The position numbers and the translations under genes were made by a program. DNA of 9,235 nucleotides, from assembly GCA_964371195.1 (NCBI GenBank), contig CAYJLD010000083.1, positions 1 to 9,235 on the forward strand. The letters run 5' to 3'. This stretch comes from CAYJAD01 sp964371195. GTDB taxonomy: Bacteria; Desulfobacterota; Desulfovibrionia; Desulfovibrionales; Desulfovibrionaceae. The notes beneath the pieces are model-generated. The model was not told the DNA's origin. It made no database searches and saw nothing but the letters and a program-made list of their open reading frames with translations. Shown here in pieces: positions 1-6,727 of this stretch; within the stretch, counting starts at the first letter, position 1, and every line of letters starts with the position of its first letter.

Positions 1-2060
1 CTTTACAAAAAGGTATGCGCTCCATGGAGCTTGGTTATACTGGTCTTGGTTTTGGCTTTCGTAACAGCTTAGCTGATAAAGAAAGTGTACTTGCATCATT
101 ACGCAAACCCAATTCGCGCCGCATCCTTGCCTTGCGCGAAGCTGTGCGCCTTGGTCTTTCTGATGCAGAAATTTTTGAAGCCTCAAGCTTTGACCCTTGG
201 TATACAAGACAAATTCGTGATATTGTGAATATGGAAAAAAGCCTTCTTGACTTTGGCCTTGCCAATGATATGACGGCTGGCAATGCTGAATTAGCTGTTG
301 TTTTACGCGAAGCTAAGGAATATGGCTTTTCAGATCGTCAATTGGCTGAAATGTGGAAGAGACCAGAAAATGACATTAGCCGTTTGCGCAAAGAGCTTAA
401 TATCACACCTTCATATTATTTAGTTGATACTTGCGCGGCTGAATTTGAAGCCTATACACCGTATTTTTATTCCACCTATGAATCCACTCAAGAAATGGAT
501 TTATCTGAACGCAAAAAGGTAATCATTTTAGGTGGTGGGCCTAATCGTATTGGGCAGGGCATTGAGTTTGACTATTGCTGCTGCCATGCATCCTTTGCTC
601 TTAAAGATGCTGGGGTCATGTCCATCATGGTAAATTCAAACCCTGAAACCGTATCTACTGACTATGATACATCGGATAGACTTTATTTTGAGCCGCTTAC
701 TTTTGAAGATGTTATGCATATTGTGGATATAGAAAAGCCCTTTGGGGTCATAATACAATTTGGCGGACAAACTCCATTAAACTTAGCTGTACCACTTATG
801 CGTGCTGGTGTACCCATCTTGGGAACTTCACCAGATGCCATTGACCGCGCAGAAGATCGCGAGCGCTTCCAAGCTCTTATACAAAAACTTGGTCTTCGTC
901 AGCCACCTAATGGCATTGCAATGAACTTAAAGGAAGCTCAAAAAATTGCAGAAAAAATCGAATATCCCGTGGTAGTGCGCCCAAGCTATGTGCTTGGAGG
1001 GCGTGCCATGGCTATAGTATATGATAGTGAAGAGTTAGCTGAATACTTTACAAATCATGTGCCAGAAGACTTAGAACATCCTATTTTAATTGATAAATTC
1101 TTAGAACATGCCATTGAGGTAGATGTTGATGCTCTCTCCGATGGAGAAGAAGTGTATATAGCTGGCATCATGGAACATATTGAAGAAGCTGGTATTCACT
1201 CCGGTGATTCAGCTTGTGTACTTCCTTCATATTCACTTTCCTATGATCACGTGGCTGATATTGCTTTGCAAGCTGAAGCATTAGCTAGAGAGCTTCGTGT
1301 GGTTGGACTTATGAATATACAATTTGCCATTAAAGATGATAATATTTTTATTCTTGAGGTTAATCCACGAGCTTCGCGCACGGCTCCATTTGTTGCCAAG
1401 GCAACAGGTGTACCCCTACCTTATTTGGCAACCCAAGTTATGCTTGGTAAAACCTTAGAAGAACTTGATCCTTGGGCCATGCGTCGCGGTGGGTTTTTCT
1501 GTGTTAAAGAAGCAGTTTTTCCCTTTAATCGCTTTACAGGTGTTGATGTACTTCTTGGACCAGAAATGCGTTCCACTGGTGAAGTAATGGGCATGGGGCC
1601 AACTTTTGAAGAAGCCTTTTTCAAAAGTCAGCTTGCCGCTGGTCAAACCTTACCTAAGAAGGGCAAGATATTTATCTCAGTAAATGATCGTGATAAACCA
1701 TTACTCCTTGATGTGGCTAAAATGTTTGCCGAAAAGGGCTTTGAACTTGTGGCTACACGTGGAACTGCTCAATTATTAGAAAAGGCCGGACTTAGCGTAC
1801 AAACTGTGCTAAAAGTTTATGAAGGACGCCCAAATATTGTAGATTTATTAAAAAATAATGAAATTGCCATGGTTGTTAATACAGCTTCTGGCAAACTTAC
1901 TGCACAAGACTCCAAAGCTATACGCCGCACAGCTTTAGCCTTTGGGATACCTTATTGTACAACACTTTCTGGAGCTCGCGCTACAGCACGTGCCATTAAA
2001 GCAAGTCTTGATGGAGAAATACATGTGGAAAGTTTACAAGAATACTATGCCAGAGCGTAA
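1..2060 (+). CDS. carB: Carbamoyl-phosphate synthase large subunit, 5'-truncated by the window edge
   Basis: The large subunit makes carbamoyl phosphate from bicarbonate, ammonia (tunnelled from CarA) and two ATP, feeding arginine and pyrimidine synthesis. The reading frame is open to the left edge (first whole codon at 3), and the codons before the Met at 15 read Leu-Gln-Lys-Gly, matching the conserved LQKxxRSxE segment, so that Met is internal and about 390 N-terminal residues are missing. Counting from the Met at 15, residues 1-160 are the end of the first half and the oligomerisation region. LGGGPNRIGQGIEFDY (172-187) opens the second carbamate-forming half, and NSNPETVSTDYD, QFGGQTPLNLA, VVRPSYVLGGRAM (319-332) and LEVNPRASRTAPF (447-459) are its ATP-grasp motifs. 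The C-terminal MGS-like allosteric domain spans about 548-681, with EGRPNIVDLL at 603-612. No broken motif is visible. carA follows 38 nt after the stop. Confidence 0.97.
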   Translation, partial: LQKGMRSMELGYTGLGFGFRNSLADKESVLASLRKPNSRRILALREAVRLGLSDAEIFEASSFDPWYTRQIRDIVNMEKSLLDFGLANDMTAGNAELAVVLREAKEYGFSDRQLAEMWKRPENDISRLRKELNITPSYYLVDTCAAEFEAYTPYFYSTYESTQEMDLSERKKVIILGGGPNRIGQGIEFDYCCCHASFALKDAGVMSIMVNSNPETVSTDYDTSDRLYFEPLTFEDVMHIVDIEKPFGVIIQFGGQTPLNLAVPLMRAGVPILGTSPDAIDRAEDRERFQALIQKLGLRQPPNGIAMNLKEAQKIAEKIEYPVVVRPSYVLGGRAMAIVYDSEELAEYFTNHVPEDLEHPILIDKFLEHAIEVDVDALSDGEEVYIAGIMEHIEEAGIHSGDSACVLPSYSLSYDHVADIALQAEALARELRVVGLMNIQFAIKDDNIFILEVNPRASRTAPFVAKATGVPLPYLATQVMLGKTLEELDPWAMRRGGFFCVKEAVFPFNRFTGVDVLLGPEMRSTGEVMGMGPTFEEAFFKSQLAAGQTLPKKGKIFISVNDRDKPLLLDVAKMFAEKGFELVATRGTAQLLEKAGLSVQTVLKVYEGRPNIVDLLKNNEIAMVVNTASGKLTAQDSKAIRRTALAFGIPYCTTLSGARATARAIKASLDGEIHVESLQEYYARA

Positions 2061-2087
2061 ATAGTAAAAATCTGCAATTATAATTAA

Positions 2088-2092
2088 AAGAG
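2088..2092 (+). promoter_or_regulatory. Shine-Dalgarno AAGAG for carA
   Basis: A purine run AAGAG ends 6 nt before the ATG at 2099 and supports that start. The 38-nt carB-carA gap holds no convincing promoter: the TATAAT-like match at 2079-2084 has no -35 at a sensible distance. carA is therefore probably read from the carB transcript. Confidence 0.6.
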
Positions 2093-2098
2093 TATATT

Positions 2099-3229
2099 AT
2101 GAAAGCATTACTTGTTTTAGAAGATGGCTTTAACCTCACAGGAAAATCCTTTACTGGAGCCATTGATAGTGGCGGAGAGGTTATTTTTAATACTGGTATG
2201 ACCGGATATCAAGAATTACTCACTGACCCATCTTATTGTGGGCAAATGGTATGTATGACCTATCCGCTCATCGGAAATTATGGCATAAATGTCGAAGATA
2301 TGGAGTCACAAGGCCTGCATTTGTCAGCACTTTTAGTAAAAGAATGCTGTAAGGAACCATCAAATTGGCGCTCTACCATGTCTTTACCTGAATTTTTGAT
2401 GCAAAATAATATACCAGGAGTTGAGGGCCTTGATACCCGCGCCCTAACTCGGCATATACGTATTAATGGAGCCATGCGCGGTGTAATTTCAACCACTTGT
2501 CTTGATGTGGAAGAATTAAAACAACGTGCTTTAGCCATGCCATCTATGGTAGGGCAAAACCTTGTGGACCGTGTTGCGCCCAAAGAGCCATACATTTGGA
2601 CTGGCAATGGCATCACTAAAGCCAATCTTGCAAGTGATGGTGGCTATACATGGCAAAATAAAGGCCTGCGCCTAGTGGTATATGATTATGGGATTAAGTG
2701 GAATATCCTACGTATACTAGAGAAGCAAGGATTTGATATGCTTGTAGTTCCACCTAATTTTAGTGCTTCGGCCGTTAAGGCTACTGATGCTGAAGCAGTA
2801 TTTTTGTCCAATGGCCCAGGCGATCCAGATGTATTACAAAAAGAAATTGATATTGTAAAAGAGCTAACCAAATCTTACCCCATGGCTGGTATTTGCTTAG
2901 GGCATCAATTATTAGGACGTGCCCTTGGTGGTAGCATAACCAAACTTAAATTTGGTCATCATGGTTGTAATCATCCAGTTAAAGACCTAACTACCGGTCA
3001 TGTAGAAATATCTTCTCAAAATCATGGTTTTTGTGTGGACCTTAGCAATGTAGCCGATGTGGAAATTACCCATATTAATCTCAATGATAATACCTTGGAG
3101 GGCTTTGCACATAAAAAGCTACCTATATTTGCTGTGCAACATCACCCTGAAGCTGCTCCAGGGCCAGTAGAAAGTCGTTATATTTTTGCTCGCTTTAGAA
3201 ATATGATTAATAAAACATTAGGTAAATAA
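2099..3229 (+). CDS. carA: Carbamoyl-phosphate synthase small (glutaminase) subunit
   Basis: CarA hydrolyses glutamine and passes ammonia to CarB. At 376 aa the protein has the family's usual length. Residues 1-150 form the small-subunit N-terminal domain (GEVIFNTGMTGYQELLTDPSY, NYGIN, GVEGLDTRALTRHIR). The class I glutamine amidotransferase domain begins near 190 (RLVVYDYGIKWNILR) and has LSNGPGDP at 236-243, the nucleophile elbow GICLGHQLLG with Cys266, and QHHPEA with His349 and Glu351, completing the catalytic triad. The ATG start has a Shine-Dalgarno 6 nt upstream and gives the standard MKALLVLEDG-type N-terminus. The gene sits directly after carB, the opposite of the usual carA-carB order, and is followed by a long inverted repeat that probably ends the unit. 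All catalytic residues are present, so it should be active. Confidence 0.97.
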   Translation: MKALLVLEDGFNLTGKSFTGAIDSGGEVIFNTGMTGYQELLTDPSYCGQMVCMTYPLIGNYGINVEDMESQGLHLSALLVKECCKEPSNWRSTMSLPEFLMQNNIPGVEGLDTRALTRHIRINGAMRGVISTTCLDVEELKQRALAMPSMVGQNLVDRVAPKEPYIWTGNGITKANLASDGGYTWQNKGLRLVVYDYGIKWNILRILEKQGFDMLVVPPNFSASAVKATDAEAVFLSNGPGDPDVLQKEIDIVKELTKSYPMAGICLGHQLLGRALGGSITKLKFGHHGCNHPVKDLTTGHVEISSQNHGFCVDLSNVADVEITHINLNDNTLEGFAHKKLPIFAVQHHPEAAPGPVESRYIFARFRNMINKTLGK

Positions 3230-3260
3230 TTATTAATTTTTATGGGGGAAAGACTTTTTT

Positions 3261-3310
3261 GGAGGGAAGGGAAATCCTTTTTTCGAAGAAAAGGTTTTTC
3301 CCTCTCCTCC
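3261..3310 (+). terminator. Long imperfect inverted repeat after carA, probable terminator
   Basis: Two arms of about 24 nt meet at a central TTCGAA. The left arm (from 3261, GGAGGGAAGGGAAAT) pairs with the right arm (to 3310, TTTTTCCCTCTCCTCC) through roughly 20 base pairs with a few bulges (g3264, c3304, t3299 region, g3288). The inner part, CCTTTT 3276-3281 with AAAAGG 3289-3294, is followed by TTTTT at 3295-3299, which looks like a rho-independent terminator nested in a larger cruciform. It lies 31 nt after the carA stop and before the promoter of the next unit, which suits termination. The larger size suggests it might also belong to a dispersed intergenic repeat family. Confidence 0.6.
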
Positions 3311-3360
3311 TAACTCCACATCCGTTTTTCAAATACTTTAATGGCGGCTAAATTTTCGCT

Positions 3361-3389
3361 TTGTTATGTAATGCTTGCCGCTATATAAT
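3361..3389 (+). promoter_or_regulatory. Sigma-70-type promoter for the PfkB kinase-ligA unit
   Basis: The -35 box TTGTTA (3361-3366) is separated by 17 nt from a perfect -10 box TATAAT (3384-3389). Transcription would start near 3396 and leave a leader of about 26 nt before the ATG at 3422. It lies just after the carA terminator-like repeat, which is where a new transcript should begin. The match is by eye only. Confidence 0.6.
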
Positions 3390-3421
3390 TTTTATTAACT
3401 AAAACTAAAAAAGGTTATATT

Positions 3422-4369
3422 ATGGCTATTTATATTTCTGGTTCCATGGCATTTGATCGCATCATGACATTTCAGGGTTATTTCAAAGATGCTCTTGTTC
3501 AGGACAAGTTACACATGATAAGTATTAGTTTCATGGTGGATCGCATGGAGGAAAAGTTTGGAGGTTGTGCTGGAAATATTGCTTATAGCTTAGCTTTGTT
3601 AGGTGAGGCTCCCTTGGTTTTGTCTTGCGTTGGTCGCGATTTTGGTTTTTATGCTGAACACATGCAAACCTTGGGTTTACCACTAGATGGCATTGTGCAA
3701 GACGATGAATTGTTTACAGCATTATGTTATATAACTACAGATTTAGATAATAATCAAATTACAGGCTTTTATCCTGGCGCTATGAGTTTGCCATGCAAGT
3801 ATGACTTTCCACACTTGGACAGTGATAAAGATATAGCTATAGTTTCACCTGGCAACATGAGCGATATGAAGTCCTTATCTCTATATTTTCAAAATAATGC
3901 AGTACCGTATATTTATGATCCAGGCCAACAAATTCCAGTGATCGAGGCAGAAGATTTATTAACTGGTATGGCTGGTGCTTATATTGTTACCATGAATGAT
4001 TATGAATTAGAGATGGTTTGTAAAAAAACCGGTAAGACTGTGGCTGAAATACAGGAAATGCCTAAATATTTTATTATTACACATGGTGCTAAGGGTGCTG
4101 TGGTCATGGGTGAAGGTAGGCGTGAAGAAGTTGCGTCTGTTAATGTCAACAAGGTTGTGGATCCTACCGGAGCCGGTGATGCCCACCGTGCTGGTTTAAT
4201 TAAGGGTTTATATGCAGGTTTGGATGTTTTTGAGGCAGCTAAAGTGGGTTCAACAGCAGCAAGCTTTGCAATTGAACAATTTGGCACCCAATTGCATAAA
4301 TATAGTAAGGATGAATTTTTACAATGCTATGTATCTGCTTTTGGTGCACCGTCAAAGCCTTTGTGGTAG
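3422..4369 (+). CDS. PfkB-family carbohydrate/nucleoside kinase
   Basis: A ribokinase-fold kinase that transfers the ATP gamma-phosphate to a hydroxyl of a sugar or nucleoside; the substrate cannot be read from sequence. The 315-aa protein has the N-terminal strand IYISGSMAFDRIM, the substrate-binding turn FGGCAGNIAYSLALLG (46-61) carrying the GG signature, GRDFGFYAEHMQTLGL, and the C-terminal PfkB signature DPTGAGDAHRAGLIKGL (247-263) with catalytic-base Asp253 and the GAGD anion hole. ITHGAKGA (219-226) is the usual strand before the ATP site. The family position after Asp-Ala is usually Phe or Tyr but is His255 here. The start has AAGG 7 nt upstream and a strong promoter. Similar proteins are often labelled adenosine kinase or generic PfkB kinase; I keep the general name. 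ligA begins 27 nt after the stop, so the two are likely co-transcribed. Confidence 0.9.
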   Translation: MAIYISGSMAFDRIMTFQGYFKDALVQDKLHMISISFMVDRMEEKFGGCAGNIAYSLALLGEAPLVLSCVGRDFGFYAEHMQTLGLPLDGIVQDDELFTALCYITTDLDNNQITGFYPGAMSLPCKYDFPHLDSDKDIAIVSPGNMSDMKSLSLYFQNNAVPYIYDPGQQIPVIEAEDLLTGMAGAYIVTMNDYELEMVCKKTGKTVAEIQEMPKYFIITHGAKGAVVMGEGRREEVASVNVNKVVDPTGAGDAHRAGLIKGLYAGLDVFEAAKVGSTAASFAIEQFGTQLHKYSKDEFLQCYVSAFGAPSKPLW

Positions 4370-4396
4370 ACATTTAGTTTTTTGGATTTACCTATT

Positions 4397-6535
4397 ATGC
4401 TTGATCATTCAAAAAATATTCCTGATTCTGACGAGCTTAAATTTATGCAAAGCCTTGTACGTGAACTTGAGCAGCATAATTATAACTATCATACCTTAGA
4501 TGCGCCTAGTATTTCTGATGCAGAATTTGATGAATTGTTTAAAACTTTGCAGGAATGGGAGGCTAGATTTCCTAATTATCGTTTGCCCAATTCGCCTACA
4601 AGCAGGGTAGGGGGACTATTATTAAAGGAACTTGAAAAGCGTGCACATAGTCTAACTATGTATGGGCTTGATAATGTGTTTGATGCCAAACAGTGGGATG
4701 ACTGGGTGTTGAAGATGCAACGGGCTTTGCCCGAAGCTGGTTTAGAGTTTTGGTGTGATCCTAAGCTTGATGGTTTAGCGGTAGAGATTGTGTATGAACA
4801 TGGGGAGCTTGTGCAGGCTTTAACTCGTGGTGATGGTGAAATTGGTGAAGAGGTTACTGAAACCATAAGAACCATTAAAAATATACCCTTACGCATTGCT
4901 ACATCTAGTAAACTAGCCATACCAAGGCTTTTAGAGGTGCGGGGTGAAGTTGTTATTTGTAAGGCGGATTTTGCGAACTTAAATGCAAAGCAGGCCAAAG
5001 CAAATGAAAAAGTTTTTGCTAATCCGCGTAATGCTGCTGCTGGTGCTGTGCGCCAACTTGATACCAAGGTGGCAGCTTCAAGACCGTTAAGTTTTTTTGC
5101 TTATGGGGTAGGGCAGGTAGATTTTGAGGATACTTTTTCTTGGCACAAACATAGTGAATTGATGCAAAGCTTGGCAAATTTTGGTTTTGCAATTCCACCT
5201 AAGGGTATAATTTGCACCTCCAAGGCTATGGTGATGGATTATGCTAAGGATGTGCAGGAAAATCGAGAAAGTTTCCCCATGGAAATTGATGGATTAGTTA
5301 TTAAACATAATGACTTAGAGGCACAAAGTGCTTTAGGTTTTACGGCACGTGCCCCACGCTTTGCAGTGGCGTACAAATTCCCGGCCATGCAGGCAATGAC
5401 TAAGCTTTTAGATATTGACATACAAGTGGGCCGCACTGGAGTGTTAACACCAGTGGCTGTGCTTGAGCCAGTGAATGTGGGTGGGGTAATAGTATCAAGA
5501 GCCACCTTGCATAATGAAGATGAAATCCGCGCCAAGGATGTGCGTGTGGGTGATACAGTAATTGTGCAAAGGGCTGGAGATGTAATTCCTGAGGTGGTTG
5601 GTCCTGTACTTGAGCAGAGATTACAAGGGGCTAGAGAGTACGTTTTCCCGCATAGTTGCCCAGTTTGTGATGAATTAGCCCAGCGCGAACAAGGTCAGGC
5701 TGCATGGCGTTGTGTTAATGTGTCTTGTCCGGCTGTGCGCATGCAAAGTATTAAACATTTTGTTTCTAAGGCTGGGCTTGATATTCAAGGTGTCGGTCAA
5801 AAATGGATTGAACAATTAGTTAAGGCTGAGCGTGTCCAAACTGTAGTGGATTTATTTACCTTATCAGTAGACGACTTACTTGAATTTGAGCGCATGGGTG
5901 AAGTTTTAGCTAAGAAATTTGTAGCTGCCTTTATTAAGGCTAAGCAAGATGCAAGTTTAGCACGCTTTATAAGTGCTCTTGGTATTAGGCATGTGGGTGA
6001 GCAGACAGCGCGTATGCTGGCTAAGCATCATAAAAATATGCAAGCACTTAGTCAGTCAAGTTTAGATGAACTTATGTCTTTGCCTGACGTTGGGCCGGAG
6101 GTGGCGGCTTCTATTAGGGCTTTTTTTGAAAGTGAGAGTAATGAAACCTTACTGAAAAATCTGCGTTTACTTGGACTCGACCCTCAGGCTGGTGATGAAA
6201 ATAGACCAAATACAGCCTTGGGCGGTAAAAAGATCTTATTTACCGGAACGTTGTCTATGTCTCGTACTAAGGCTACATCCATGGCAGTAACAGCTGGTGC
6301 TGAGGTGGTTAGTGCAGTGAGTAAAAAACTAGATTACTTAGTTGCTGGCGAAGCAGCAGGTAGTAAGCTTGAGAAGGCCCAAAAATTGGGTATTAATATT
6401 ATTCATGAACTGGATTTTATAGCCCTTTGCCATAGCCAAATGGAAGTTGATGCTCAAGTGCAATCAGCTGTAAAAGCTACAAAGGAAGTATCTTTTTCAA
6501 AAAAAGAGCAAGGTAGTCTGCTTTCAGAGTGCTGA
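4397..6535 (+). CDS. ligA: NAD+-dependent DNA ligase
   Basis: LigA joins nicks in duplex DNA using NAD+, acting in replication and repair. I choose ATG 4397 (712 aa), with GGA about 10 nt upstream; TTG 4382 would add five residues without a ribosome site. Domain order is standard: Ia helices (HNYNYHTLDAPSISDAEFD), adenylation domain with PKLDG (nucleophile Lys123), EVRGEV (Glu184), NPRNAAAG, EIDGLVIK (Lys303) and YKFP (Lys327); OB fold with VGRTGVLTPVAVLEPV; zinc finger with Cys421, Cys424, Cys439, Cys444; helix-hairpin-helix region; BRCT domain about 608-676. Two oddities: the acidic residue two before the nucleophilic Lys, normally Glu, is Asp121, and about 36 residues trail the BRCT domain. 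The last codons lie in the first copy of a 20-nt direct repeat, and the TGA lies inside a hairpin of the adjoining element, so the present C-terminus looks recently altered. Confidence 0.97.
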   Translation: MLDHSKNIPDSDELKFMQSLVRELEQHNYNYHTLDAPSISDAEFDELFKTLQEWEARFPNYRLPNSPTSRVGGLLLKELEKRAHSLTMYGLDNVFDAKQWDDWVLKMQRALPEAGLEFWCDPKLDGLAVEIVYEHGELVQALTRGDGEIGEEVTETIRTIKNIPLRIATSSKLAIPRLLEVRGEVVICKADFANLNAKQAKANEKVFANPRNAAAGAVRQLDTKVAASRPLSFFAYGVGQVDFEDTFSWHKHSELMQSLANFGFAIPPKGIICTSKAMVMDYAKDVQENRESFPMEIDGLVIKHNDLEAQSALGFTARAPRFAVAYKFPAMQAMTKLLDIDIQVGRTGVLTPVAVLEPVNVGGVIVSRATLHNEDEIRAKDVRVGDTVIVQRAGDVIPEVVGPVLEQRLQGAREYVFPHSCPVCDELAQREQGQAAWRCVNVSCPAVRMQSIKHFVSKAGLDIQGVGQKWIEQLVKAERVQTVVDLFTLSVDDLLEFERMGEVLAKKFVAAFIKAKQDASLARFISALGIRHVGEQTARMLAKHHKNMQALSQSSLDELMSLPDVGPEVAASIRAFFESESNETLLKNLRLLGLDPQAGDENRPNTALGGKKILFTGTLSMSRTKATSMAVTAGAEVVSAVSKKLDYLVAGEAAGSKLEKAQKLGINIIHELDFIALCHSQMEVDAQVQSAVKATKEVSFSKKEQGSLLSEC
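6505..6524 (+). repeat. 20-nt direct repeat, copy 1 (inside the ligA end)
   Basis: AGAGCAAGGTAGTCTGCTTT, identical to 6676-6695. It encodes Glu-Gln-Gly-Ser-Leu-Leu near the LigA C-terminus, after which the reading frame runs on through Ser-Glu-Cys to TGA. Confidence 0.95.
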
Positions 6536-6547
6536 CAAAGTCAGCAC
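6529..6547 (+). other. Perfect 8-bp hairpin spanning the ligA stop codon
   Basis: GTGCTGAC (6529-6536) and GTCAGCAC (6540-6547) pair perfectly around an AAA loop. The ligA TGA (6533-6535) lies in the left arm. No T-run follows, so it is not a standard intrinsic terminator. Confidence 0.85.
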
Positions 6548-6566
6548 GACCGACAAATCAAGAGTA

Positions 6567-6585
6567 GGCGCAATTTACTTGCGCC
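6567..6585 (+). other. Perfect 7-bp GC-rich hairpin in the ligA-dapB gap
   Basis: GGCGCAA (6567-6573) pairs with TTGCGCC (6579-6585) around a TTTAC loop. No T-run follows directly. Confidence 0.85.
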
Positions 6586-6603
6586 GTTAAGCGATTGATT
6601 TTC

Positions 6604-6644
6604 GTGCCTTACTGCCAAGGCAGCTTGCCTGCCTTAGGCGGCAC
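6604..6644 (+). other. Long bulged hairpin in the ligA-dapB gap
   Basis: The apical stem is AAGGCAG (6617-6623) with CTGCCTT (6629-6635) around a 5-nt loop. It is extended by GCC 6614-6616 with GGC 6637-6639 and by GTGCC 6604-6608 with GGCAC 6640-6644, giving about 15 pairs with a 5-nt and a 1-nt bulge. A smaller CCCC-ATA-GGGG stem follows at 6650-6660. The succession of stems suggests a structured RNA or REP-like element. Confidence 0.75.
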
Positions 6645-6675
6645 AAACACCCCATAGGGGGTTGTCATCAAAATG

Positions 6676-6695
6676 AGAGCAAGGTAGTCTGCTTT
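6676..6695 (+). repeat. 20-nt direct repeat, copy 2 (upstream of dapB)
   Basis: Identical to 6505-6524. In the frame that matches ligA it is followed at once by TAA (6695-6697, sharing the repeat's last T), which looks like the former ligA stop codon. Confidence 0.95.
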
Positions 6696-6716
6696 AACAA
6701 ACTTAATTTATAGAAA

Positions 6717-6721
6717 AAGGA
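6717..6721 (+). promoter_or_regulatory. Shine-Dalgarno AAGGA for dapB
   Basis: AAGGA ends 6 nt before the ATG at 6728 and is one of the clearest ribosome sites in the window. It decides the dapB start. No strong promoter is seen between ligA and dapB: TTGTCA at 6662-6667 is a fair -35, but the hexamer 17 nt on (TAGTCT) is poor. Confidence 0.75.
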
Positions 6722-6727
6722 ATTGTT

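Larger units (their letters stand above)
6505..6695. mobile_element. Putative small non-coding insertion between 20-nt direct repeats
   Basis: The block has a 20-nt sequence at each end and 151 nt between (6525-6675). The inner part is richer in G and C than the surrounding spacers and consists largely of hairpins. Its ends are weakly inverted: CAGAGTGCTGACAA on the left and, on the opposite strand at the right, CATTTTGATGACAA, 10 of 14 positions alike. There is no room for a transposase, so it would be a non-autonomous element or dispersed repeat. Removing one repeat plus the insert restores an uninterrupted ligA end (Leu-Leu-TAA) and leaves a 30-nt spacer to dapB. A 20-nt duplication is long for a transposition target site, so slippage or recombination is also possible. 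Confidence 0.5.

Noticed and set aside
15..17. ATG 15 as the true carB start
   Set aside because: The frame is open upstream and encodes conserved CarB residues, and a protein starting here would lack the first ATP-grasp half.
2278..2625. Minus-strand open frame inside carA
   Set aside because: It lies wholly within a conserved gene and its product has no recognisable features. The same holds for the other minus-strand frames in carB, ligA, dapB and prmC.
4382..4396. TTG 4382 as the ligA start
   Set aside because: It has no ribosome site upstream and adds five residues before a normal LigA N-terminus. ATG 4397 has GGA upstream.
4212..4499. Open frame overlapping the kinase end and the ligA start
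   Set aside because: It is in another frame across two well-supported genes, has no ribosome site, and its translation looks like low-complexity frame-shadow sequence.
6529..6547. The hairpin at the ligA stop as an intrinsic terminator
   Set aside because: It has no following T-run; purine-rich sequence follows instead.
6505..6695. CRISPR array in the ligA-dapB gap
   Set aside because: There are only two repeat copies, 151 nt apart, and one lies inside ligA. There are no regular spacers and no cas genes.
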